A stretch of DNA of 42,343 nt from Thauera sp. (GCA_023150215.1 JAKLLJ010000002.1:1-42343); one strand, 5' to 3'; positions 10,269-20,573 are shown, numbered from the stretch's first letter. The notes: a model not told the origin generated them from the letters alone. Numbers and translations: made by a program.

Positions 10269-13031
10269 ATGCAACACGACAAGGACGCCCCTCTCCGCGA
10301 AGACATCCGCCTGCTCGGCCGCCTCCTCGGCGACACCGTGCGCGACCAGCAGGGCGAAGCCGTCTTCGGCCTCATCGAACGCATCCGCCAGAACTCGGTG
10401 CGCTTTCGCCGCGACGACGACATCGCCGCGCGCCGCGAACTCGAGGAGATCCTCGACGCTCTGTCGCGCGAGCAGACCATCCAGGTCGTGCGCGCCTTCA
10501 GCTACTTCTCGCACCTCGCCAACATCGCCGAGGACCAGCACCACATCCGGCGCTCGCGCGCGCACCTGATCGCCGGCTCGGCCGCGCGCGAGGGCAGCCT
10601 GGCCCATGCGATCGATCAGGCGCTGGCCGGTAACGGCGCGAACGCCGGTGATCTCGCCACATTCTTCGACACCGCCCTGGTCTCGCCGGTGCTGACCGCC
10701 CATCCGACCGAGGTGCAGAGAAAGAGCATCCTCAACTGCGAGACGGTGATCGCCCGCCTGCTCGACGAGCGCGACCGCATGCAGCTCACCCCCGAGGAGG
10801 AGGCCGCCAATCACGAGGCGCTGCGCCGCGCCGTGTTGACGCTGTGGCAGACGCGCATGCTGCGCACCGCCAAGCTGTCGGTGATCGACGAGGTCAACAA
10901 CGGCCTGTCTTATTTCGAGACCACCTTCCTGCGCGAGCTGCCGCGCCTCTATGCGAGCCTCGAGGACCGTCTCGCTGCAGCCGATCCGGCGCTCGGCACG
11001 CCCGAACTGGCCGCCTTCCTGCAGGTCGGCAACTGGATCGGCGGTGACCGCGACGGCAACCCCTTCGTGACTGCCGAGGTGCTCGACAAGGCGCTCGCCA
11101 TGCAATGCGCGGTGGCGCTCGGCTACTATCTCGACGAGTTGCACATCCTCGGCTCGCAGCTCTCGCTCGGCCTCGGCCTGGTATCGGCCTCGGACGCGCT
11201 GCTCGCGCTCGCAGCGCACTCGCCCGATCGCTCGCCGCACCGCAGCGACGAGCCCTACCGGCGTGCGATCTCGGGCATCTACGCCCGCCTCGCCGCCACC
11301 TATCGCGTGCTGCTCGGCCACGACCCGGTGCGGCATGCGGTCGCCGACGCCGCCCCCTATGCCGATGCCGGCGCCCTCGCCAACGATCTCGACACCCTGC
11401 ATCGCTCGCTTGCCGCCAATGGTTCCGCCGCACTCACCCGCGGCCGCTTGCGCCACCTGCGGCGCGCAGTCAGGGTGTTCGGCTTTCACCTCGCGCCGCT
11501 CGACCTGCGCCAGAACTCGGACGTGCATGAGCGCGTGGTCGCCGAGTTGCTCGAAGTCGCCCGCCCCGGCAGCGCCTACTCCACGCTCGACGAGGAGGCG
11601 CGCTGTGCGCTGCTGCTCGAGGAGCTCGCCACCGCGCGCCCGCTCGCCTCGCCCCACGTGCGCTATTCGGACGAGAGCGAGGGCGAGCTGGCGATCTTCC
11701 GCACCGCCCGTCACGCACACCTGCGCTACGGCAACGCGGCGATCCGCAACTGCATCATCTCCAAAACCGACGATGTCTCCGACCTGCTCGAACTCGCCGT
11801 GCTGCTCAAGGAGGCCGGCCTCCTGCGCCCGCTCGAGAACGCCCTCGACGTCAACATCGTGCCGCTGTTCGAGACCATCGGCGACCTGGAAAACGCCGCC
11901 GGGGTCATGGCACGCATCTTCTCCCTGCCCACCTACCGCAGCCTGCTCGAATCCCGTGCCCACACCCAGGAGGTGATGCTCGGCTATTCCGACAGCAACA
12001 AGGATGGCGGCTTCCTCACCTCGGGCTGGGCGCTTTACAAGGCCGAAGGCGAACTCGTCGCCACCTTCGCCCGCCACGGCGTGCGCCTGCGCCTGTTCCA
12101 CGGTCGCGGCGGCTCGGTCGGCCGCGGCGGCGGGCCGAGCTACCAGGCCATCCTCGCCCAGCCCGAGGGCGCGGTGCAAGGGCAGATCCGCCTTACCGAA
12201 CAGGGCGAAGTGATCGGCGCCAAGTACGGCAACCCCGAAGTCGGGCGGCGCAACCTCGAGGTCCTGGTCGCCGCCACGCTCGAGACCAGCCTGCGCCCGG
12301 CCAGCGCGAGCCCCACCCCGCAAGCCTTCCTCGACGCCATGCAAGCGCTCTCGGACGCGGCCTTCGCCGCCTACCGCGGTCTGGTCTACGAGACCGAGGG
12401 TTTCGAGCGCTACTTCTGGGAGTCGACCGTGATCAGCGAGATCGCGGCGCTCAACATCGGCTCGCGCCCGGCCTCGCGCAAGAAAAGCACCGCGATCGAG
12501 GACCTGCGCGCGATTCCATGGGTGTTCTCGTGGTCGCAATGCCGGGTGATGCTGCCGGGCTGGTACGGCTTTGGCAGCGCAGTGCGCGCCTTCCTCGCCG
12601 CACGCCCGGACGACGGCCTCACCTTGCTGCAGCGCATGAACCGCGAGTGGCCCTTCTTCCAGACCCTGCTGTCGAACATGGACATGGTGCTGTCCAAGAC
12701 CGACCTCGCGATCGCCAGCCGCTACGCCGCGCTGCTCAAGGACGTTGCCCTGCGCAATGCGATCTTCGCCCGCATCCGCGCCGAGCACCAAGCCACGCTC
12801 GACGCGGTGCTGCAGATCACCGGCCAGCACGAACTGCTCGACGGCAACCCGCTGCTCAAGCGCTCGATCCGCAACCGCTTCCCCTACCTCGACCCGCTCA
12901 ACCACGTGCAGGTCGAGCTGCTGCGCCGCCATCGCGAATTCGAGGCGGGGGACGGCAACGACGCGCGCATCCGCATCGGCATCCACATCTCGATCAATGG
13001 CATCGCCGCGGGGCTGCGCAACAGCGGCTGA
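10269..13031 (+). CDS. ppc: Phosphoenolpyruvate carboxylase
   Basis: 920 aa; [60 protein letters not shown]-terminal [11 protein letters not shown]. Confidence 0.98.
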   Translation: MQHDKDAPLREDIRLLGRLLGDTVRDQQGEAVFGLIERIRQNSVRFRRDDDIAARRELEEILDALSREQTIQVVRAFSYFSHLANIAEDQHHIRRSRAHLIAGSAAREGSLAHAIDQALAGNGANAGDLATFFDTALVSPVLTAHPTEVQRKSILNCETVIARLLDERDRMQLTPEEEAANHEALRRAVLTLWQTRMLRTAKLSVIDEVNNGLSYFETTFLRELPRLYASLEDRLAAADPALGTPELAAFLQVGNWIGGDRDGNPFVTAEVLDKALAMQCAVALGYYLDELHILGSQLSLGLGLVSASDALLALAAHSPDRSPHRSDEPYRRAISGIYARLAATYRVLLGHDPVRHAVADAAPYADAGALANDLDTLHRSLAANGSAALTRGRLRHLRRAVRVFGFHLAPLDLRQNSDVHERVVAELLEVARPGSAYSTLDEEARCALLLEELATARPLASPHVRYSDESEGELAIFRTARHAHLRYGNAAIRNCIISKTDDVSDLLELAVLLKEAGLLRPLENALDVNIVPLFETIGDLENAAGVMARIFSLPTYRSLLESRAHTQEVMLGYSDSNKDGGFLTSGWALYKAEGELVATFARHGVRLRLFHGRGGSVGRGGGPSYQAILAQPEGAVQGQIRLTEQGEVIGAKYGNPEVGRRNLEVLVAATLETSLRPASASPTPQAFLDAMQALSDAAFAAYRGLVYETEGFERYFWESTVISEIAALNIGSRPASRKKSTAIEDLRAIPWVFSWSQCRVMLPGWYGFGSAVRAFLAARPDDGLTLLQRMNREWPFFQTLLSNMDMVLSKTDLAIASRYAALLKDVALRNAIFARIRAEHQATLDAVLQITGQHELLDGNPLLKRSIRNRFPYLDPLNHVQVELLRRHREFEAGDGNDARIRIGIHISINGIAAGLRNSG

Positions 13032-13038
13032 GCCCGCT

Positions 13039-13827
13039 TCACAAGCCGAGCGCCTGCCGCACCGCCGGCCACTGCCGCCGGCTCACCGGCAAGCGCTCGG
13101 GGACGCCGCGCAGCAGCACGTCCCAGTGCGCCTCGCCATCGTGCTCGCCGCCCCGCTCCACGCCCTGCACCGCGGCACGCGCCACCAGGCAGTTGCGATG
13201 CAGGCGAAGGAAGCGCTGCGGGAACTCATGCTCGATCTGCACCAGTGATTCGTCGAGCACGAATTCGCGCGCAGCGGTGCGGGCGGTGACGTACTTGAGT
13301 TCGGCGCGCAGGTAGAGCACCTCGGCGACCGGCACGAGCAGGATGCGGCCGCGCTCGGCGACGCTGAAATGAACGCGCTCGGCGCCTGCAAGGGCAGCGA
13401 GCGCAGCGTCCGACGGCAGCGGGCGACGCGCGCGCAAGCGCTCGAGTGCAGCCTCGAGGCGCTGCGCGCGCACCGGTTTGAGCAGGTAATCCACCGCAGC
13501 GAGCTCGAAAGCCTGCACCGCGTACTGATCGTAGGCGGTGACGAAGATCACCGCCGGCGGTGCCGGCAGGCGGGCGAGGTGGCGGGCAAGCTCGATGCCG
13601 TCCATCACCGGCATGCGGATGTCGGCGAACACCACGTCGGCACCAGCGTCCTCCAGCAAACGCAACGCCTCGACGCCGTTTGCGGCCATGCCCACGATCG
13701 CGCACGGCTGCGCGGCCGCAATGTCGCCGAAGAGGTCGCGCAAGCGGCTGCGCGCCGGCGCCTCGTCATCGACGATCAACACGCGCAAGGGCTCGCCCCC
13801 TGCGCACGGCTCGCGCGCTGCGCTCAT
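13039..13827 (-). CDS. LytTR-family response regulator, AlgR-like
   Basis: RVLIVDDEAPARSRLRDL receiver with DVVFADIRMPVMDGIEL; C-terminal LytTR domain (VLYLRAELKYVTARTAAREFVLDESL... RFLRLHRNCLVA). Confidence 0.92.
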   Translation of the reverse strand: MSAAREPCAGGEPLRVLIVDDEAPARSRLRDLFGDIAAAQPCAIVGMAANGVEALRLLEDAGADVVFADIRMPVMDGIELARHLARLPAPPAVIFVTAYDQYAVQAFELAAVDYLLKPVRAQRLEAALERLRARRPLPSDAALAALAGAERVHFSVAERGRILLVPVAEVLYLRAELKYVTARTAAREFVLDESLVQIEHEFPQRFLRLHRNCLVARAAVQGVERGGEHDGEAHWDVLLRGVPERLPVSRRQWPAVRQALGL

Positions 13828-14852
13828 CGTGTCTCCGTATCGAAGGGCAGGCGGATCCGCACCCGGTAGCGCCCGCCCGACTCGTCGATCTCCAGCCTGG
13901 CCTCGAGATCATGGAACAGCATTAGCCGCTCGCGGATATTGTCCAGCGCGAGGCGGTTGCCGGCATGGTGCGTGCCGGTCGGGGAAACCGGGTTGTCGAC
14001 CTCGATCCGCAACTCGGCGCCTCGGCGGGCGATGCGCACCACCACCTCGCCCGCATCGGCCGCGGGCTCGATGCCGTGGTACACGGCATTCTCGAGCAGG
14101 GGCTGGAGCATCAGCGAGGGCACGCGGGCACGCAGCAGCGCTTCACGCGCGCCGTCGTCGTCGACCGCAGCGCCGGCAAACACCCAGCGCACGGCAAGGC
14201 GTTCGCCGAGACGCAGGCGCTCCAGGTCGACGTAGCGTTCGGCGAGTTCGACCTCCTCGGCGAGCGACACCCGCTCCCGCCCATCCTGCATCAGCGCGCG
14301 AAACAGGTCGGCGAGTTCTTCGAGCGCGCGCTCCGCGCGCCGCGGCTCGGAGCGGATCACGCCGAGCACGCCGTTGAGGCTGTTGAAGAAGAAATGCGGG
14401 CGAATGCGCGCGGTCAGCGCCATCAGCCGCGCCTCGGCAAGCGCAGGGGAGAGGCGCCGACTGCGCCAGTCGAAGTAGGCGAGGCACAGCGCGGTGGCCA
14501 GCCAGGCCCAGCCCAGCGGGCGCGCCAGCGCGGCGGTGGAAGGCGCAGCCAGCCACTCGCCCGCCACCGTGGCAAACGTCACCACCCCGAACACCGCGGC
14601 CTGTGCCGGCAGCGGCGACAGCCCGCGCATCGCGGGTGCGCCGAGGTAGAGCACCACCACCACCACCAGCAGCGCAAACTCCACCCGCCCGGCCATCAGC
14701 GCAAACTCGCCAGCAAGCCGGGGCAGCTCGTCCACGCGGATCGCGACGGTCAGCAGCGCAAGCAGATTCACTGCCAGCAGCACGCGCAGGATCACGCCCA
14801 GGTTGCGGAAGTCCGGCAAGCCGGACGCGGCGGGTCCGGCGGGCTTTTGCAT
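13824..14852 (-). CDS. LytS/AlgZ-like sensor histidine kinase (His_kinase family)
   Basis: Multiple TM segments; [25 protein letters not shown] His motif; [21 protein letters not shown] overlap with the AlgR-like gene. The start may be 14867. Confidence 0.9.
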   Translation of the reverse strand: MQKPAGPAASGLPDFRNLGVILRVLLAVNLLALLTVAIRVDELPRLAGEFALMAGRVEFALLVVVVVLYLGAPAMRGLSPLPAQAAVFGVVTFATVAGEWLAAPSTAALARPLGWAWLATALCLAYFDWRSRRLSPALAEARLMALTARIRPHFFFNSLNGVLGVIRSEPRRAERALEELADLFRALMQDGRERVSLAEEVELAERYVDLERLRLGERLAVRWVFAGAAVDDDGAREALLRARVPSLMLQPLLENAVYHGIEPAADAGEVVVRIARRGAELRIEVDNPVSPTGTHHAGNRLALDNIRERLMLFHDLEARLEIDESGGRYRVRIRLPFDTETR

Positions 14853-14904
14853 TATACTTTCGACCATTCAACGCGTCGCCAGGGCGGCGCCATCTCCCGT
14901 GCCG

Positions 14905-14937
14905 GGCCGGCAGTTGCACGCCGGCCGCTTCGTTTTT
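14905..14937 (+). promoter_or_regulatory. Hairpin plus T-tract in the argH leader (possible attenuator)
   Basis: GGCCGGC-AGTTGCAC-GCCGGCC followed by GCTTCGTTTTT, ending 12 nt before the argH ATG. Confidence 0.3.
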
Positions 14938-14949
14938 CACGCCCCCATT

Positions 14950-16395
14950 ATGACAGACACCACGACCTCCGCCGCCGGCGCCCCCGCATCCTCAGACACC
15001 CCTGCCAAGGCCTGGTCCGGACGCTTCTCCGAGCCCGTCTCCGAGCTCGTCAAGCGCTATACCGCCTCGGTGTTTTTCGATCAGCGCATGGCGGCACAGG
15101 ACATCCGCGGCTCGCTGGCGCACGCGAGGATGCTGGCCAGGCAGGGCATCATCGGCGCCCAGGACCTCGCCGACATCGAGCGCGGCATGGCCCAGGTCGC
15201 GACCGAGATCGAGCGTGGCGAGTTCATGTGGAACCTCGACGACGAGGACGTCCACCTCAACATCGAGAAGCGCCTCACCGCGCTCGTCGGCGACGCCGGC
15301 AAGCGCCTGCACACCGGGCGCAGCCGCAACGACCAGGTCGCCACCGACATCCGCCTGTGGCTGCGTGACGCGATCGACCAGATCCTCGCGCTGATCGCCG
15401 ACTTCCAGCGCAAGCTGCTCGACGTCGCCGAGGCCAACGCCGACACCCCAATGCCCGGCTTCACCCACCTGCAGGTCGCCCAGCCGGTGACTTTCGGCCA
15501 CCACCTGATGGCCTATTACGAGATGAGCCGACGCGACGCTGAGCGCTTTGCCGACTGCCGCCGTCGCGTCAACCGCCTGCCGCTCGGCGCGGCTGCGCTC
15601 GCCGGCACCAGCTACCCGATCGACCGCGAGTTCGTCGCTTCCGAGCTCGGCTTCGACGAGGTCTGCTTCAACTCGCTGGATGCGGTCAGCGATCGCGACT
15701 TCGCGATCGAGTTCTGCGCCGCCAGTGCGCTGCTGATGACCCACCTGTCACGCCTGTCCGAGGAGCTGATCCTGTGGATGAGCCCGCGCGTGGGCTTCAT
15801 CGACCTCGCCGACCGTTTCTGCACCGGCAGCTCGATCATGCCGCAGAAGAAGAACCCCGACGTGCCCGAGCTGGTGCGCGGCAAGACCGGCCGCGTCAAT
15901 GGCAGCCTGATCGCGCTGCTGACCCTGATGAAAGGCCAGCCGCTCGCCTACAACAAGGACAACCAGGAAGACAAGGAGCCGCTGTTCGACACCGCCGACA
16001 CGGTGATCGACACGCTGCGCATCTACGCCGACATGATCACCGGCATCAAGGTCAAGGCCGCGGCCATGCGCGGCGCGCTCAGCCAGGGCTACGCCACCGC
16101 CACCGACCTCGCCGACTACCTGGTCAAGAAGGGCCTGCCCTTCCGCGACGCGCACGAGGCGGTGGCGCTCGCAGTGCGTGCCGCTGACGTCAAGGGCTGC
16201 GACCTGCCGCAGTTTTCGCTCGACGAGCTGCGCATCGCCATGGCCCACGTGCCGGGCGCGGCCGAGCGCCTCGGCGACGACGTGTTCGGCGTGCTGACGG
16301 TCGAAGGTTCGCTCGCCTCGCGCAAGCACATCGGCGGCACCGCGCCCGAGCAGGTGCGCGCCGCGGTGGCCCGCGCCCGCGCCCGCCTGGTCTGA
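14950..16395 (+). CDS. argH: Argininosuccinate lyase
   Basis: [63 protein letters not shown]. Start chosen at [10 protein letters not shown] inside the longer ORF. Confidence 0.97.
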   Translation: MTDTTTSAAGAPASSDTPAKAWSGRFSEPVSELVKRYTASVFFDQRMAAQDIRGSLAHARMLARQGIIGAQDLADIERGMAQVATEIERGEFMWNLDDEDVHLNIEKRLTALVGDAGKRLHTGRSRNDQVATDIRLWLRDAIDQILALIADFQRKLLDVAEANADTPMPGFTHLQVAQPVTFGHHLMAYYEMSRRDAERFADCRRRVNRLPLGAAALAGTSYPIDREFVASELGFDEVCFNSLDAVSDRDFAIEFCAASALLMTHLSRLSEELILWMSPRVGFIDLADRFCTGSSIMPQKKNPDVPELVRGKTGRVNGSLIALLTLMKGQPLAYNKDNQEDKEPLFDTADTVIDTLRIYADMITGIKVKAAAMRGALSQGYATATDLADYLVKKGLPFRDAHEAVALAVRAADVKGCDLPQFSLDELRIAMAHVPGAAERLGDDVFGVLTVEGSLASRKHIGGTAPEQVRAAVARARARLV

Positions 16396-16417
16396 GCCTG
16401 GCCGGGCAGGCGCGACC

Positions 16418-17713
16418 ATGGCCGCCGTAGCGGTGGAGCGCATCGGCAAGTACGAAGTGCGCCGCCCGATCGGCGTGGGCGCCACCAGCACGGTGCACCT
16501 CGCCTGGGACCCCTTCCGCCGCACCGAGGTCGCGATCAAGCGCCTGCGCCACGAGATCCTCGCCGATCCCAAGCGCGGGCGCCTGCTGCGCCAGCTCTTC
16601 CTCAACGAAGCCGCCTTCGCCGGCAAGCTGACCCACCCGCACATCGTGCGCATCCACGATGCGCTAGTCACCGACGAGGACGCCTGGCTGGTCATGGACC
16701 ACGTCCCGGGCGGCACCCTCGAGGACATCGCCAGCCCGGCGACGCTGGCGCCCTTCGAGCGCGTCATCGAGATCGTCTTCAAGGCCAGCCGCGCGCTCGA
16801 CTACGCCTTCCACCAGGGCGTCACTCACCGCGACATCAAACCGGCCAACATCCTGCTGATGGCGCCCGGGAGCAGCGACATCCGCATCTCGGACTTCGGC
16901 GCCGCGCTCCACACAGCGCGCGAAACCACACAGATCGCCGGCGTCGGCTCGCCTGCCTACATGTCACCGCAGCAGGTGCGCGAGGTGCCGCTCGACCACC
17001 GCACCGACATCTATTCGCTCGGCGTGGTGATGTTCCAGCTCCTCACCGGCCACTTGCCCTTCGAGCAGGAAAACAGCTACAGCCTGCTCTACAGCATCAC
17101 CCACGACACCCCGCCACCGCCCTCCGAGCTGCGCCCCGATGTCCCGGAGGCGCTGGACGCGATCGTGCGCCGCGCCACCGAGGGTGATATCGAGCACCGC
17201 TACCAGAGCTGGAGCGAGTTCTCGCACGACCTCGCACTCGCCTTCCGCAACCGCAGCCTGGCCGTTTCGGTCGAGCGCATCGGCGACACCGGCAAGTTCC
17301 AGGCGCTGCGCGCGATGCGTTTCTTCCGCCGCTTCGCCGACGCCGAGCTGTGGGAGGTGATCGGCCTGTCGCGCTTCGAGCGCGCCAGTACGGGCACCGT
17401 GATCATCAAGGAGGGCGAGCGTGGCGACGCGATCTGCTTCGTGCTCGAAGGCGAGGTGCGGGTCAGCAAGCACGGACGCCTGCTCGAGGTGCTCAACCCA
17501 GGCGACTGCTTCGGCGAGATCGCGGTTTTTTCCACCGTTGCCGGGGTGCGCTCGGCCTCGGTCGAAGCCGCCGCCGACACGGCGCTCGTCAGCATCCGCG
17601 CGCGCGCCCTCGAACGTGCCAGCGAAATCCTGCGCATGCATTTCTACCAGGCCTTTCTCGAGGTGCTGGCGACCCGCCTGTCGCAAGCCAGCGCCCGCAT
17701 CGCGAACCTATGA
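16418..17713 (+). CDS. Serine/threonine protein kinase with C-terminal cyclic-nucleotide-binding domain
   Basis: Kinase: IGVGATSTVHLA, VAIKRL, THRDIKPANILL, SDFGAAL, SPAYMSPQQ. CNB: GDAICFVLEGEVRVSKHGRLLEVLNPGDCFGEIAVFSTVAGVRSASV. Confidence 0.92.
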   Translation: MAAVAVERIGKYEVRRPIGVGATSTVHLAWDPFRRTEVAIKRLRHEILADPKRGRLLRQLFLNEAAFAGKLTHPHIVRIHDALVTDEDAWLVMDHVPGGTLEDIASPATLAPFERVIEIVFKASRALDYAFHQGVTHRDIKPANILLMAPGSSDIRISDFGAALHTARETTQIAGVGSPAYMSPQQVREVPLDHRTDIYSLGVVMFQLLTGHLPFEQENSYSLLYSITHDTPPPPSELRPDVPEALDAIVRRATEGDIEHRYQSWSEFSHDLALAFRNRSLAVSVERIGDTGKFQALRAMRFFRRFADAELWEVIGLSRFERASTGTVIIKEGERGDAICFVLEGEVRVSKHGRLLEVLNPGDCFGEIAVFSTVAGVRSASVEAAADTALVSIRARALERASEILRMHFYQAFLEVLATRLSQASARIANL

Positions 17714-18639
17714 CGCCTGCGCCCCCGCCCCCCGCTCTTCCCGCGCTTCCCGCCGTCGAGGACGCCCTGCGCGCCCGACTCGGCACCCGCGTGCGCATCA
17801 CCGCCTCACAGCCGGCAAGGGGTGGCGACATTCACACTGCGCTGTGCATCGACACCGCCGAGGGCACGCGCTTCTTCGTCAAGCTCGCCGCAGCCGCGCA
17901 GTTGCCGATGTTCGAGGCCGAGGCCGACGGCCTTGCCGCGATCGCCGCCAGCGCCAGCCTGCGCACGCCTGCGGTGATCGCCTGCGGCGCGTCCGAAGGG
18001 CATGCCTTCCTGATCCTCGAGCACCTGGACCTGCGCCCGCTCCAGTCAGCCGCCGACGGCGCACGCTTCGCCGAAGCGCTGGTCGCCCTGCACCGCGACA
18101 TCGACGAGCACTTCGGCTGGACGCGCGACAACTTCATCGGCCGCACGCCGCAAGCCAACGACCCGCGTGACAACTGGGCGCGCTTCGTCGTCGAGCAGCG
18201 CCTGCGTCCGCAGTTCGCGCTCGCGCGCAACCAAGGCGCCGACAACGCCCTGCTGCGCCAGGGCGAGTCCCTGTTCGAGCGTGTCCCGGCGCTTTTCCTC
18301 GACTACCGCCCGCAGCCCAGCCTGCTCCATGGCGACCTCTGGCACGGCAACGCCGCGCTGCTGGCCGATGGCACGCCGGTCGTGTTCGACCCCGCTGTCC
18401 ATCGCGGCGACCGCGAAGCCGATCTCGCGATGAGCGAGCTCTTCGGCGGCTTCCCCTCCACCTTCTACGCCGCCTACCGCAAGGCCTGGCCGCTGCACGA
18501 GGACTATGAGCAGCGCAAGCAGCTGTACAGCCTGTACCACGTGCTCAACCACCTGAACTTGTTCGGCAGAGCCTACCTGCGCGAGGCGCTGCGGCTGGCG
18601 ACACGACTGAACGAGACGCTGGGGCGAAAGCGGGAGTGA
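17710..18639 (+). CDS. Fructosamine kinase family protein
   Basis: FFVKLAAAAQLPMFEAEADGL, LHGDLWHGNAALLADGTPVVFDPAVHRGDREADLAMSELFGGFPSTFYAAY; ATGA overlap with the upstream kinase. Confidence 0.9.
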   Translation: MTPAPPPPALPALPAVEDALRARLGTRVRITASQPARGGDIHTALCIDTAEGTRFFVKLAAAAQLPMFEAEADGLAAIAASASLRTPAVIACGASEGHAFLILEHLDLRPLQSAADGARFAEALVALHRDIDEHFGWTRDNFIGRTPQANDPRDNWARFVVEQRLRPQFALARNQGADNALLRQGESLFERVPALFLDYRPQPSLLHGDLWHGNAALLADGTPVVFDPAVHRGDREADLAMSELFGGFPSTFYAAYRKAWPLHEDYEQRKQLYSLYHVLNHLNLFGRAYLREALRLATRLNETLGRKRE

Positions 18640-18786
18640 GGTCGCCCGCACGCCGTGTCAAGCGTCGGTTTTTTTTACATCGCGGTTTTTTAGGTGGCGG
18701 GTCCGATAAATCACCTCTTTCAAATCATGGCCTTGCACCTTTGACGTATAGCGGGCGTGATTTTTGCTACAGTTGACAGCAAGATG

Positions 18787-18816
18787 ATCCGACGGCGATC
18801 CGCCGATGGATATAAT
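18787..18816 (+). promoter_or_regulatory. Candidate operator dyad abutting a TATAAT -10 box upstream of the HPr-rel-A-like operon
   Basis: ATCCGACGGCG-ATC-CGCCGATGGAT (18787-18811, arms pair 9/11) touching TATAAT (18811-18816), 30 nt before ATG 18847. No good -35 box at 17 nt. Confidence 0.4.
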
Positions 18817-18846
18817 TCTGGCAACAGCCAGCGATACGAGAGGTTC

Positions 18847-19407
18847 ATGATGGACGCAACCCGAAACGACGAGACGGTGGAGCGACGCCGGCGCGTCCTC
18901 AAGGGCGCCGTCGGCGCGTCGACCGTCCTCACGCTCGGCTATGGTGGCAACGTGGCCGCGGCTTCGCTGGGGTGCGTCAACAAGGCGTATCTCGAGAGCA
19001 CCCCTCCGGGTGGAGCATCCCAGTTCCTGACCACCGATCCGGGCACCACGACGACCGACGCCAATTGGGCGTGGAGCAAGGTGGAGGTCTGGCGTTGCTC
19101 GGCACCCACCAGCACGGGGGCGACCACCGAGTTCGACGGATTCTCGCTCGACGGCAATTCGACCTGGTACGCGGTACCAGCTGCAGTGGGCCTGGAACCA
19201 ACGAAGGTCGATGGTGCGAGCAAGATCAGCGACCAGTCCGGTTATCCGAGATCTGCCTGGGTGCTGGCCTATTTCGACGAGAGCGGCAACCTTGTCGGCC
19301 GTTACCCCGACATCAGCGCGCGCACCTCGCAAAGAGTCCCGCTCGAGGGCTCCTGCCTCGCGTCGGTGAATCCCAACGCCACCACAGGCTTCACCTTCGG
19401 CGGCTGA
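18847..19407 (+). CDS. Hypothetical Tat-like signal-bearing protein ending in -FGG; candidate substrate of the downstream modification genes
   Basis: 186 aa; MMDATRNDETVERRRRVLKGAVGASTVLTLGYGGNVAAAS (twin-arginine-like n-region and hydrophobic segment); three Cys in the mature part; C-terminus ATTGFTFGG. AGAGG SD sequence upstream; only 6 nt before the next gene. Confidence 0.75.
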   Translation: MMDATRNDETVERRRRVLKGAVGASTVLTLGYGGNVAAASLGCVNKAYLESTPPGGASQFLTTDPGTTTTDANWAWSKVEVWRCSAPTSTGATTEFDGFSLDGNSTWYAVPAAVGLEPTKVDGASKISDQSGYPRSAWVLAYFDESGNLVGRYPDISARTSQRVPLEGSCLASVNPNATTGFTFGG

Positions 19408-19413
19408 GCGCGA

Positions 19414-19701
19414 ATGCGCCCATCATCGCCCATGGGGCCTGTCGTCTGGATGGAACGCTACTGCCCGTCACTCGACGGGCAGTTTGTTTTTCTCGACCCC
19501 TTGTGGTGGGACACCCACCTGTTGAGCGCTGGCGCGGTGACCGTGCTGCGCGAGGCGGCGGCAGCGATCGAGGACGGCAGCTTCGACGCCTTCCAGGCCG
19601 ACATCCGAGCGGCGGGCGGCTGGCCGGCCGGCCTCGAGCGCCTCGCGCACGCGCTGGCCATCCTGGCGAACGACGCTGCCGCGCCCGCGGAGCCGACATG
19701 A
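19414..19701 (+). CDS. PqqD-like small protein, HPr-rel-A system type
   Basis: 95 aa; ERYCPSLDGQFVFLDPLWWDTHLLSAGAVTVLREAAAAI resembles the PqqD/RRE fold pattern; sits directly before the HprK-related kinase. Confidence 0.75.
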   Translation: MRPSSPMGPVVWMERYCPSLDGQFVFLDPLWWDTHLLSAGAVTVLREAAAAIEDGSFDAFQADIRAAGGWPAGLERLAHALAILANDAAAPAEPT

Positions 19702-20573
19702 GCACGCGCTGCCGGCAGCGCACGATCGACCTGGGTGCGGCGCGCGTTGCGGTGAGTTCGACAATCGCCAGCTTCAACGCGCAACTCGATTTCATCTACC
19801 GGGATCAGGATCTCGGGCCTGGTAGCGCGGATTTCGTCGATCTGCGCGTTGCGCTACGTCCGGGGTCCCCCTGGCGACGGTGGAGGCCGCAGGTCACCCT
19901 GTGGTCCGAGGCCACCCGGCCGTTCGAGCCCTACCCGTTGCAGAGCGCCCTGCCCCTGTTCGAGTGGGGCAGCAACTGGCTGCTGGTGCAGCGGCTCAAT
20001 GCCTACCTGCTGCTGCACGCGGGAGTGGTCGCGCGCGCGGACCGGGCCTTGATCCTGCCCGCGGCGCCGGGCTCGGGCAAGAGCACCCTTGCCTGCGCCT
20101 TGAACCTCGCCGGCTGGCGCTTTCTGTCCGACGAGTTCGGCGTCGTCGATCCCGCAACCGGTGCGATGCTTCCCCTGCTCAAGCCCGCCGCACTCAAGAA
20201 CCGCTCGATCGAGCTCATCGGCGGGCACGCCGGCGCGGTGCTCGGGCCGACGTTCCCCGGGACGCGCAAGGGTGATGTCGCGCACTTCGTGCCCGACCGC
20301 GACAGCGTCGCGGCGCGCCACCAGCCCGCACGTGCGGCGATGGTGGTGTTCCCGCGCTATCGCGACGGCGCGCCCCTGCGCTGCTCGCCGCTGACGAAGG
20401 CCGAGGCCGCACTGCGGCTCGGCCTCAACAGCTTCAACTACCGCAAGCTCGGCCCGGTGGGCTTCGACACCGTCGTCCGTCTGGTGCAGACCGCCCCGGC
20501 CTGGGAGATCGAATACGGCACGCTCGCCGACGCCCTGCCCTGCATCGAGCGACTCTTCGGTGAAGCCCCTTGA
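19698..20573 (+). CDS. HprK-related kinase A
   Basis: Walker A LPAAPGSGKSTLACAL; FLSDEFGVVDP (Walker B-like); LLLHAGVVARADRALIL as in HprK-type kinases; ATGA overlap with the PqqD-like gene. The upstream part of ORF 18972-20573 is out-of-frame shadow. Confidence 0.85.
   Translation: MSTRCRQRTIDLGAARVAVSSTIASFNAQLDFIYRDQDLGPGSADFVDLRVALRPGSPWRRWRPQVTLWSEATRPFEPYPLQSALPLFEWGSNWLLVQRLNAYLLLHAGVVARADRALILPAAPGSGKSTLACALNLAGWRFLSDEFGVVDPATGAMLPLLKPAALKNRSIELIGGHAGAVLGPTFPGTRKGDVAHFVPDRDSVAARHQPARAAMVVFPRYRDGAPLRCSPLTKAEAALRLGLNSFNYRKLGPVGFDTVVRLVQTAPAWEIEYGTLADALPCIERLFGEAP

Noticed and set aside
10221-12986. 921-aa minus-strand ORF opposite ppc
   Set aside because: Antisense shadow of a high-GC gene: no recognisable motifs, and ppc on the plus strand has all catalytic signatures.
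18972-19697. N-terminal 240 or so residues of ORF 18972-20573
   Set aside because: Out of frame with two genuine genes; the HprK-related kinase starts at ATG 19698, coupled to the PqqD-like stop codon.
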